DNA of 5,045 nucleotides from positions 1-5,045 of the forward strand of contig CALANC010000318.1 of the NCBI GenBank assembly GCA_937925895.1, given 5' to 3'. The notes under the pieces were generated by a model. The model did not search any database. It was not told the DNA's origin and saw only the letters and a program-made list of their open reading frames with translations. The DNA comes from an uncultured Desulfobacterales bacterium (GTDB lineage: Bacteria > Desulfobacterota > Desulfobacteria > Desulfobacterales > UBA11574). Positions within the stretch are counted from its first letter, which is position 1; every line of letters begins with the position of its first letter. The position numbers were made by a program, and so were the translations under genes. Below are positions 1 to 5,045 of this stretch, in pieces.

Positions 1-2
1 AA

Positions 3-140
3 TCCGTTAAGGTTCTGTTTGAACAAGAAGGTGCAAAGCTCGAGTTATTACTTGAATGCAAATCGATTCCAGCGTATGCTTCAATGAAAGATCCCGTAGA
101 CCCTGTTGGAATTAATTCAAGATCCACATCCCGAATTTAA
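3..140 (+). CDS. 3' end of an unidentified upstream gene (partial)
   Basis: This frame is open from the left edge of the window for 45 codons and ends at TAA (138-140). Codon use looks coding: many codons begin with G or A (GTT, AAG, GAA, GGT, GCA, GAT, GTA, GAC), and the other two forward frames are broken by stops here. The visible tail has a charged, helical-looking beginning (VLFEQEGAKLELLLE) and then a Pro/Asp/Ser-rich end (KDPVDPVGINS). I do not recognise the family and assign no function. The stop lies 41 bases before the MoaD-like start with no clear terminator or promoter between them, so it may be the preceding gene of the same operon. The alternative is a chance open frame at the edge. 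Confidence 0.5.
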   Translation, partial: SVKVLFEQEGAKLELLLECKSIPAYASMKDPVDPVGINSRSTSRI

Positions 141-181
141 AAAACCTCACACTATAAGGTTAAGGACAAGAGAGCCCCTGA

Positions 182-472
182 ATGAAGATCAAGGTCAAAG
201 GATATCTCTCCTTGAAAAAGGCAATGGGCGAAAACGCTGCATTTGAAATGGAAATAGAAAATGCCACCATAAAAGATGTGTTAAAGGGTTTATCCGAAAT
301 CTTTGGGCCAAACTTCAAGGATGCGATTTTTGATCCAAAGACAGGCAAGCTGCATCGTCAGGTTCGTGTTTTAGTAAACGGACGTCATTACATATACCTT
401 CCGAATCGCTTGGATACCCAATTAAAAGCGGAAGATGAGGTGGCGCTTTTCCCTTCTATCGCCGGAGGATAA
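182..472 (+). CDS. MoaD/ThiS-family sulfur-carrier protein
   Basis: This 96-residue protein has the features of a beta-grasp, ubiquitin-like sulfur carrier. It begins with a beta-strand (MKIKVKGYLSL), has a central strand plus NG turn (VRVLVNGR, about residues 61-68), and ends with the family signature EDEVALFPSIAGG (residues 84-96). The C-terminal Gly-Gly is exposed right before the stop. In MoaD the terminal Gly is adenylated by MoaB/MoeB-type enzymes and thiocarboxylated to donate sulfur to the dithiolene of molybdopterin. The protein is a little longer than classical MoaD (about 80 residues). Its place two genes before an AOR suggests it supports the tungsto- or molybdopterin cofactor of that enzyme; MoaD-like genes beside AOR genes are a recurring arrangement. 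The start at 182 is preceded by a modest AAGAGAG (168-174). A role in thiamine or tRNA thiolation cannot be excluded. Confidence 0.85.
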   Translation: MKIKVKGYLSLKKAMGENAAFEMEIENATIKDVLKGLSEIFGPNFKDAIFDPKTGKLHRQVRVLVNGRHYIYLPNRLDTQLKAEDEVALFPSIAGG

Positions 473-507
473 ACGTGTATTCATTCTATTAAGCTATCTT
501 ACCTGCT

Positions 508-513
508 AGGAGA
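508..513 (+). promoter_or_regulatory. Ribosome binding site of the SCP2-like gene
   Basis: AGGAGA lies seven bases before the ATG at 521 in the 48-base gap after the MoaD-like gene. It fixes the start of the next gene. No promoter is evident in the gap, which fits co-transcription. Confidence 0.75.
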
Positions 514-520
514 CCAAATT

Positions 521-1093
521 ATGTATAACGCAGAATCTGAAGACTGGGAAAAAAAATACGCTAAATTGGTAAAGGACAGAATAGAATCACAATCCAAACC
601 TTACATGGTTTTGAGTCCAGAATGGGCTTCTGAAATGGAAGAAAAGATTCAAAATGACGAACGCTATAAAGCGGTTGCCAAAACTTGGGAAGGATCCGTT
701 ACGCTGGTTTTCAAGGCGGATTCTGCGTCTGGTCTGGATGCTGATCTATTTGTTTTTATGGATTTATGGCATGGTCAGTGCCACTCAGTTAAAATGGTTC
801 CCGGTGACTTAGGTAGAAGTGCCGATTATGTACTCGAAGCAAGTTATGAACGATGGAAAAGGGTGTTAAAAAAGGATCTGAATGTCGTCAAGGAGATCGC
901 CACCAATAAACTAAAATTGGTCCCCTTTAATTTCAAGAAAGCAGCAAAATTGGCATCGGCTGCCCAAGCAGCAATCCGATTGGTGGATCTGGCGGGGGAA
1001 GTGAGCGATAAATTTCCGGATGAGTCGGAGCCAGAAGCTTTTCTTGCGTTTAAAGCCTTTCTAGAAGAATTGAAAACGAATTTTGGTATTTGA
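521..1093 (+). CDS. SCP2 sterol-carrier-like lipid-binding protein
   Basis: This 190-residue soluble protein has no signal peptide or membrane segment. Its pattern matches the SCP2 (sterol carrier protein 2) fold: a strand-forming centre (WEGSVTLVFKAD, around residues 56-67, then LDADLFVFMDLWHGQC), followed by the typical segment ADYVLEASYERWKRVLKKDLNVV (101-123, written here only as a range with its key Tyr, Trp and Leu) and then an Ile/Lys-rich KLKLV strand (130-134). The C-terminal 55 residues are Ala/Leu-rich and helical. Members of the fold hold fatty acyl chains, acyl-CoAs or sterols in a hydrophobic tunnel; no catalytic residues are known. Its position between MoaD-like and AOR genes suggests it carries or shields the hydrophobic substrate of the AOR or the ligase. 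This role is inferred. The family call rests on pattern recognition rather than an alignment, and the N-terminal 45 residues are not accounted for by the domain. Confidence 0.65.
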   Translation: MYNAESEDWEKKYAKLVKDRIESQSKPYMVLSPEWASEMEEKIQNDERYKAVAKTWEGSVTLVFKADSASGLDADLFVFMDLWHGQCHSVKMVPGDLGRSADYVLEASYERWKRVLKKDLNVVKEIATNKLKLVPFNFKKAAKLASAAQAAIRLVDLAGEVSDKFPDESEPEAFLAFKAFLEELKTNFGI

Positions 1094-1104
1094 GACTCAT
1101 GTAC

Positions 1105-1110
1105 GGGAGG
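1105..1110 (+). promoter_or_regulatory. Ribosome binding site of the AOR gene
   Basis: GGGAGG lies seven bases before the ATG at 1118 in a 24-base gap. It is the near-perfect complement of the 16S rRNA 3' end and fixes this start. The residues just after it (GKILRVNLT) match the usual N-terminus of AOR proteins. Confidence 0.8.
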
Positions 1111-1117
1111 TAACAAC

Positions 1118-2992
1118 ATGTTTGGATTAATGGGAAAGATCCTGAGGGTGAATTTAACGGACCGGAATATTTTTCAAGAAGAAATTTCCGAAGAAATGGC
1201 AAAGAAATATTTAGGCGGAAGAGGTCTTGCCAGCAAATATCTTTTTGATGAAGTAAAGCCGAAAATATCACCTTTAGGACCGGAAAACAAGCTGATCTTT
1301 ATGTCCGGTCTCTTAACCGGAACCATTTCTCCAAGTGCTGCCCGCTACAGTGTTGTTGCGAAATCTCCCTTGACCAATATATGGGCCCAGTCCAATTCCG
1401 GCGGTCGGTGGGGCGTGGACCTCAAACAGTCTGGTTTCGATGGAATTATATTTGAAGGCATTTCGGAAAAGCCTGTTTGTCTTGTAATTGACGATGGAGA
1501 AGTTGAACTCCGCGACGCCAGTGATCTTTGGGGTAAAAATGTTTCAGAAACCACAGGGATACTCCAGGAAACATTAGGGAAGAAATTTAATGTCGCAAGT
1601 ATTGGAATCGCTGGAGAGAATCTTGTAAAATATGCTGCGATAATGAATGACCTTCATCGAGCAGCAGGGCGATGCGGGCTGGGGGCTGTAATGGGATCCA
1701 AGCGGTTGAAAGCCGTTGCAGTGAAAGGGCGTAAAGAAATCAAAATCGCGGCTAAAAAGACCTTTAAAAAAGTGTCTAAAAAACAATATGATCTCCTTGG
1801 TGAGAATATACTGGGTGCCGGCTTACAAGGATATGGAACGAATTTGGTGTTGGATATTGTCAACGTCTGTGGGGGGTTGCCGACCCGAAACTGGCAAACC
1901 GGTATCTGTACGCATGCCGAGGAGATTAACGGGGAGGCCTTGAATGAAAAGGTCCTTGTACAGGCTGTTGGCTGCTTTGCCTGTCCCATAAAATGTGGCC
2001 GTGACACCGAGATCAAGAAAGGCCCCTATAAAGGGCTTAAAGGAGAAGGCCCGGAATATGAAACCGTCGCGGTTTTTGGGGCAATGTGTGACAATTCTGA
2101 TATGGAAGCTATTACGATGGCCAACTATCTTTGTAACGATTATGGTCTGGATACCATTTCATGCGGCAGCACCATTGCATTCACCATGGAGTGTTTTGAA
2201 AAGGGGATTCTAACCAAAGACGATGCCGAAGGGATGGAAATATGTTTTGGCGATTCCGAAGCGATTGTAGCGCTTGTTCCAAAAATTGCCAAAAGGGAAG
2301 GTGTGGGAAATCTTTTGGCTGAGGGAACACGGATAATGGCTCAAAGACTGGGGCAGGGATCGGATCGGTTTGCTATGCAAGTTAAAGGGCTTGAATTACC
2401 GGCTTATGATTCAAGAGCTGCAAAGATTACCGGCCTTGCTTTTGCCACTGCCAATCGCGGCGGTGACCATATCACCGGCTATGTCCAAGGCCCCACGTAT
2501 CTAGCCAGCCCCTTTTTGGTCATAGAAGAAAGTGAAATCGAAGATCCTCTCCTGGAAAATCCTGAAGAAGCGAAGGTGGTCAAAGATTTAGAAGATGCCT
2601 TGACGGTTTTTGATGCAGTGGGATTTTGTAAATTCATGGGAATGACTTCAGATGCCCAGGAGATTACACGGATTGTTGCCGCCGTTACCGGGTGGGATTT
2701 CAGCGTCGATGAGTTCAGAATAATTGGTGAAAGAATTTACAATCTGGAAAGAGCGTTCAATATCAGAGAAGGACTCACTCGTGCGGACGATACACTGCCC
2801 AGAAGATTATTGGAGGACCCGCTTCCAGAGGGTCCGGCCGAGGGACATGTCAATAACCTTGATATCTTTTTGGATCCTTATTATGAATTTCGCGGATGGG
2901 ATAAGACCAACGGCAAACCAACCCCCGAAAAATTGAGTGAATTAAGACTGGATGATGTCATCGGACACATTTATGGAGGTGAAGCAGAATGA
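1118..2992 (+). CDS. aor: Aldehyde:ferredoxin oxidoreductase family protein (tungsten/molybdenum pterin, 4Fe-4S)
   Basis: The 624-residue protein has normal family length and is predicted cytoplasmic. AOR enzymes oxidise aldehydes to carboxylates with ferredoxin, and can run in reverse with low-potential electrons. The N-terminal domain (about 1-207) opens with GKILRVNLT and GGRGLASKYL. It contains SNSGGRWGVDLKQSGFDG and NDLHRAAGRCGLGAVMGSKR (177-196), the usual pterin-contacting segments. The 4Fe-4S ligands are C286, C289 and C293 (CxxCxxxC) plus C504 in DAVGFCK, matching the spacing in Pyrococcus furiosus AOR (288, 291, 295, 494). GPEYET supplies E313 and GGDHITG supplies H451, equivalent to the Glu and His near the metal in that enzyme. 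NDYGLD (340-345) matches the other pterin motif, with Asn in place of the usual first Asp. No separate iron-sulfur or flavin subunit lies beside it, which suggests a single-subunit ferredoxin-linked enzyme. Metal and substrate cannot be told from sequence. The ligase gene overlaps its stop. Confidence 0.93.
   Translation: MFGLMGKILRVNLTDRNIFQEEISEEMAKKYLGGRGLASKYLFDEVKPKISPLGPENKLIFMSGLLTGTISPSAARYSVVAKSPLTNIWAQSNSGGRWGVDLKQSGFDGIIFEGISEKPVCLVIDDGEVELRDASDLWGKNVSETTGILQETLGKKFNVASIGIAGENLVKYAAIMNDLHRAAGRCGLGAVMGSKRLKAVAVKGRKEIKIAAKKTFKKVSKKQYDLLGENILGAGLQGYGTNLVLDIVNVCGGLPTRNWQTGICTHAEEINGEALNEKVLVQAVGCFACPIKCGRDTEIKKGPYKGLKGEGPEYETVAVFGAMCDNSDMEAITMANYLCNDYGLDTISCGSTIAFTMECFEKGILTKDDAEGMEICFGDSEAIVALVPKIAKREGVGNLLAEGTRIMAQRLGQGSDRFAMQVKGLELPAYDSRAAKITGLAFATANRGGDHITGYVQGPTYLASPFLVIEESEIEDPLLENPEEAKVVKDLEDALTVFDAVGFCKFMGMTSDAQEITRIVAAVTGWDFSVDEFRIIGERIYNLERAFNIREGLTRADDTLPRRLLEDPLPEGPAEGHVNNLDIFLDPYYEFRGWDKTNGKPTPEKLSELRLDDVIGHIYGGEAE
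2975..2980 (+). promoter_or_regulatory. Ribosome binding site of the ligase gene, inside the AOR coding end
   Basis: GGAGGT lies eight bases before the ATG at 2989, within the last codons of the AOR gene. Together with the ATGA stop/start overlap (2989-2992) it indicates translational coupling and decides the ligase start. Confidence 0.8.
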
Positions 2993-4686
2993 CCTCTTAT
3001 GCGGATAAGCCCTGGCTGAAAAGTTATAAGATCGGAGCGTTTAAACTCAAAACCACCCTCGATTATCCCGTAAAGCCTTTATTTTCAATTTTAGACGAAA
3101 CCGCGGAAAAATTTCCCGGTAAGGATGCATATGATTATTTTGGGAATCGCATGAAGTATCGAACCCTAAAGCGTCAGGTAGATTCATTGGCAAACGCATT
3201 GGTGAATCTGGGAGTAAAAAAAGGGGACAACGTCATCGTCTTTCTTCCCACCGGTCCTCAGTTTATCATCTGCGATTTTGCAGTTCTTAAAGCAGGTGCG
3301 ACCCTTGTCCCCAGTAGTCCACTCTTGAAAGCACCCGAGTTGATTCGACAAGCAAAAGAATCGGGCGCTGAAACAATTTTCTGCCTCGATATAAACTTGG
3401 ATTTAATCGAGTCGGTAAAAGAAAAAACCCGGTTAAGAAATATTATTGTCACTTCGGCTAAAGATTATTCTCCTGATCAATCCGAAGCGATAAAAGAGGT
3501 TCCAGGCACGTATAGTTTCAGAAAATTGATTGCAGACCATGAGCCCAAAGCGCCGGCGGTTGAAATCGATCCCGTCGAAGATCTTGCTGTTCTGGCATTT
3601 ACCGGTGGATCGACAGGAAAGCCAAAGGGCGTGATGATCACCCACTTTCAGCGAATGGCCAGTATTCTTCAGGGACTTCCCTGGATGATGGCGCCGCTCC
3701 CCACCTATAGAGGAAGAGCTTCGAGTTTATTGCCCATTCCCATCTTTCATTCCTATGGACACTATTTAATGCAGTCGTGCATCTATTGGGGACTGAAAGT
3801 GTTTTTGGTCCCGGATCCGAGGGATACTGAGATGATTGCTCGACTGATGAATGAACATCGCCCGTTTCTGATATGCATGGTTCCCACCCAGCTTTATAAT
3901 TTAGCTCAATCAATAACAAAAATAAAACGAATGCCGGTGATGGTTGTCTCGGCAGCTGCGCCCCTTCCCACGGAAGTGGCTAAAAAAATCGAGGAAAAAA
4001 TTAAGATGCCGGTATCGGAAGGATACGGTCTTACGGAATGTATCAGCCATGTTAATATCAGCGTCTTTTCAAAAATCACCCGATTTGCAACTTCGACCAT
4101 ACCTGGCGTTGGAATCCCCGTACCCGATACTGAGGTAAAGTTGGTTGATCCGGAAACAGAAGAAGAGGTTCCTTTCGGCGATGTCGGTGAACTCTGGTTA
4201 AGGGGCCCCCAGGTGATGAAGGGCTACTGGCCGGAGCCGGGTTCCGGCCTTGAAGACGGCGGGTGGCTGAGAACCGGTGACCTAGGCAAAATGGATGAGG
4301 ACGGCTATTTCTATGTGGTAGACCGAATCAAGGATATGATAAACATTTCCGGGATGAAAGTATACTCCATAGAAATTGACGATCTTTTGTTTCAAAATCC
4401 TGCTGTAGCCGGGGCCGTGACCATTGGTATTCCTGATTCCAAAAGACCGGGGAGCGAGAGAATAAAGGCTTTTGTTAGATTGAAAGATGAGTATAAAGGA
4501 AAGATCGGGCCTCAGGATATCATCGATTACTGTCGGGAAAGACTGGCCCCTTATGCAGTCCCCAAGCATATCGAATTTAGAGAAAATTTGCCGCTAACGG
4601 TGACCGAGAAATATTTTAAGCGTGCATTAAGAGAAGAAGAGATTCAAAAAATGGGTTCCTCACACAAATGTATGCGTAAATTTTAA
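2989..4686 (+). CDS. AMP-forming acyl-CoA synthetase (long-chain fatty acid-CoA ligase-like)
   Basis: The 565-residue protein belongs to the ANL adenylating superfamily, which activates a carboxylate with ATP to an acyl-adenylate and transfers it to CoA. Core motifs appear in order: the P-loop TGGSTGKPKG (205-214), YGLTE (346-350), TGD (429-431, the ATP ribose-binding Asp), DRIKDMINISG (445-455, hinge and Gly loop), and the catalytic Lys K541 in the C-terminal TEKYFKRALR. The N-terminal KPWLKSY and overall length resemble FadD-type long-chain or aryl-acid ligases. No membrane segment or signal peptide is seen. The Gly usually just before the catalytic Lys (T-G-K) is Glu here, a modest departure that probably does not abolish activity. 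The four-base overlap with the AOR gene makes a shared pathway likely, most simply activation of the acid made by the AOR, or supply of acid for reduction. The exact substrate is not readable from the sequence. Confidence 0.92.
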   Translation: MTSYADKPWLKSYKIGAFKLKTTLDYPVKPLFSILDETAEKFPGKDAYDYFGNRMKYRTLKRQVDSLANALVNLGVKKGDNVIVFLPTGPQFIICDFAVLKAGATLVPSSPLLKAPELIRQAKESGAETIFCLDINLDLIESVKEKTRLRNIIVTSAKDYSPDQSEAIKEVPGTYSFRKLIADHEPKAPAVEIDPVEDLAVLAFTGGSTGKPKGVMITHFQRMASILQGLPWMMAPLPTYRGRASSLLPIPIFHSYGHYLMQSCIYWGLKVFLVPDPRDTEMIARLMNEHRPFLICMVPTQLYNLAQSITKIKRMPVMVVSAAAPLPTEVAKKIEEKIKMPVSEGYGLTECISHVNISVFSKITRFATSTIPGVGIPVPDTEVKLVDPETEEEVPFGDVGELWLRGPQVMKGYWPEPGSGLEDGGWLRTGDLGKMDEDGYFYVVDRIKDMINISGMKVYSIEIDDLLFQNPAVAGAVTIGIPDSKRPGSERIKAFVRLKDEYKGKIGPQDIIDYCRERLAPYAVPKHIEFRENLPLTVTEKYFKRALREEEIQKMGSSHKCMRKF

Positions 4687-4724
4687 TAAAAAGTTGAAAA
4701 GCATGAGTTCTTCCAGTTAGTTAG

Positions 4725-4730
4725 TATAAT
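4725..4730 (+). promoter_or_regulatory. Candidate sigma-70 -10 box upstream of the small ORFs
   Basis: A perfect TATAAT lies in the 74-base gap after the ligase, 30 bases before the ATG at 4761. There is no good -35 at 16-18 bases: the nearest TTGAAA (4694-4699) is 25 bases away, too far for a standard spacer. It could be a promoter helped by an activator, or chance in an AT-rich gap. I see no hairpin plus T-run terminator after the ligase, so read-through from the operon is also possible. Confidence 0.35.
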
Positions 4731-4748
4731 CGCCAATACACTATTATT

Positions 4749-4756
4749 AAGGAGGA
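4749..4756 (+). promoter_or_regulatory. Strong Shine-Dalgarno before the ORF at 4761
   Basis: AAGGAGGA is close to a perfect anti-16S match, four bases before an ATG. It is the strongest ribosome binding site in the window although the ORF behind it is only 39 codons, which argues that something is or was translated from here. Confidence 0.6.
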
Positions 4757-4760
4757 ACCC

Positions 4761-4880
4761 ATGCCTATAAAATTATTAATCAGAGAAACTATTCCTTTGC
4801 AAGGTTTTCGCGTTGATTCAGTTGATAGGTTTTCTTTTGGCATTAGCATTTATATTGTTCTGCATCAGGGGAAGGAATGA
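4761..4880 (+). CDS. Small ORF of unknown function, 39 codons
   Basis: The ORF begins MPIKLLIRETIPLQ and ends at a TGA overlapping the next ATG (ATGA, 4877-4880). It has a strong Shine-Dalgarno. I do not recognise the product. It is weakly hydrophobic near the C-terminus (FGISIYIVL) and has no Cys or known motif. It could be a genuine small protein, a leader that couples translation to the downstream Cys-rich ORF, or the first part of a frameshifted gene: the +1 frame over 4804-4866 encodes a 21-residue hydrophobic stretch followed by an Arg-rich tail, like a single-pass membrane protein. The sequence does not decide between these. Confidence 0.4.
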   Translation: MPIKLLIRETIPLQGFRVDSVDRFSFGISIYIVLHQGKE

Positions 4881-5045
4881 AAGAGGAAGATAGGAAGAAA
4901 ATTCAACAACTCATGGCAAACATACAATGTCCAAAGGATTTCAAGTGAGCTGAATCTGGTTTCGAACGACTTTGCATGGCAAAGGATTTTGGACACGAAA
5001 ACCACCTCGAATGTCTTGAGGAAAACCCATCAAGTTGTATTTATG
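4877..5045 (+). CDS. Cys-rich small protein with in-frame TGA (candidate selenoprotein or nonsense mutant), cut by the window end
   Basis: The frame starts at ATG 4877 (preceded by AGGGG, 4867-4871, and overlapping the previous stop as ATGA) with MKEEDRKKIQQLMANIQCPK, then DFK, then TGA at 4946-4948. It continues without a stop for 32 more codons to the edge: AESGFERLCMAKDFG, HENHLECLEENPSSCIY. Both halves read as one protein: an amphipathic charged N-terminus, then regularly spaced Cys (C18, TGA24, C33, C46, C54). From memory, this resembles short uncharacterised proteins of sulfate reducers with a QCPKDF-K-C, SGFE-LCKAKD and ECLEE pattern, where the residue at the TGA is Cys; I cannot verify this here. 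TGA differs by one base from TGT or TGC, so it may encode selenocysteine or be a disabling mutation. A hairpin lies 21 bases after it. Function is unknown; the Cys suggest metal binding or redox chemistry. Confidence 0.6.
4970..4984 (+). other. Hairpin 3' of the in-frame TGA (possible SECIS-like element)
   Basis: CTTTGC and GCAAAG form a perfect six-pair stem around an ATG loop. The loop begins 27 bases after the TGA, within the range reported for bacterial SECIS elements. Against it, the loop is minimal and does not have G in its first two positions unless two pairs open. It could be a chance result of the codons for Leu-Cys-Met-Ala-Lys. Confidence 0.3.

Noticed and set aside
143..161. AACCT/AGGTT inverted repeat between the upstream gene and the MoaD-like gene as a terminator
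   Set aside because: Only five AT-leaning pairs with a nine-base loop and no following T-run. It is too weak to call.
1654..2016. A 120-codon open frame on the minus strand within the AOR gene
   Set aside because: It lies wholly opposite a well-conserved AOR coding region carrying the cluster Cys. It has no recognisable domain and is best explained as a shadow.
1118..2992. Assignment as BamB, the AOR-family subunit of class II benzoyl-CoA reductase
   Set aside because: No other bam genes are present, the ferredoxin-type AOR residues (E313, H451) are kept, and the neighbours fit an aldehyde enzyme better. I kept the general family name.
4694..4730. TTGAAA and TATAAT as a complete sigma-70 promoter
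   Set aside because: The spacer is 25 bases, well outside the usual 16-18, so only the -10 box is reported and at low confidence.
4913..4989. Short direct repeats (ATGGCAAA twice; CAAAGGATTT twice)
   Set aside because: They fall in the same reading frame around similar residues and are short. I see no sign of a mobile or regulatory repeat.

Overview
The window looks like a piece of a strictly anaerobic bacterial chromosome, most likely a sulfate-reducing or syntrophic member of the Desulfobacterota (former Deltaproteobacteria). This is an inference from gene content: a tungsten/molybdenum-pterin aldehyde:ferredoxin oxidoreductase (AOR), a MoaD-like protein, an acyl-CoA ligase, and a small Cys-rich protein of a type I recall from sulfate reducers. 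All recognisable genes are on the + strand and densely packed. I see no tRNA, rRNA, CRISPR array or insertion sequence.

Layout: positions 3-140 hold the probable 3' end of an unidentified upstream gene. Next comes a four-gene set, almost certainly one operon: a MoaD/ThiS-like protein (182-472), an SCP2 sterol-carrier-like protein (521-1093), an AOR-family oxidoreductase with all four iron-sulfur cysteines (1118-2992), and an AMP-forming acyl-CoA ligase (2989-4686) that overlaps the AOR stop by ATGA. Clear Shine-Dalgarno sequences precede the last three genes.

A coherent reading is a module for hydrophobic aldehydes and acids. The AOR would interconvert aldehyde and carboxylate using ferredoxin. 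The ligase would convert the carboxylate to its CoA thioester. The SCP2-like protein would carry or present the poorly soluble substrate, and the MoaD-like protein would support pterin cofactor synthesis. The direction of flow and the substrate cannot be read from sequence.

From 4687 the character changes. A short gap holds a consensus -10 box and is followed by a strong Shine-Dalgarno with a 39-codon ORF (4761-4880). A different frame of the same stretch encodes a membrane-helix-like segment. An ATGA overlap then leads into a Cys-rich ORF (4877 to the window end) that is cut by an in-frame TGA at 4946-4948. The frame stays open and protein-like after the TGA, which sits where I recall relatives having Cys. 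It is therefore either a selenocysteine codon or a one-base nonsense mutation. This is the most interesting point in the window.
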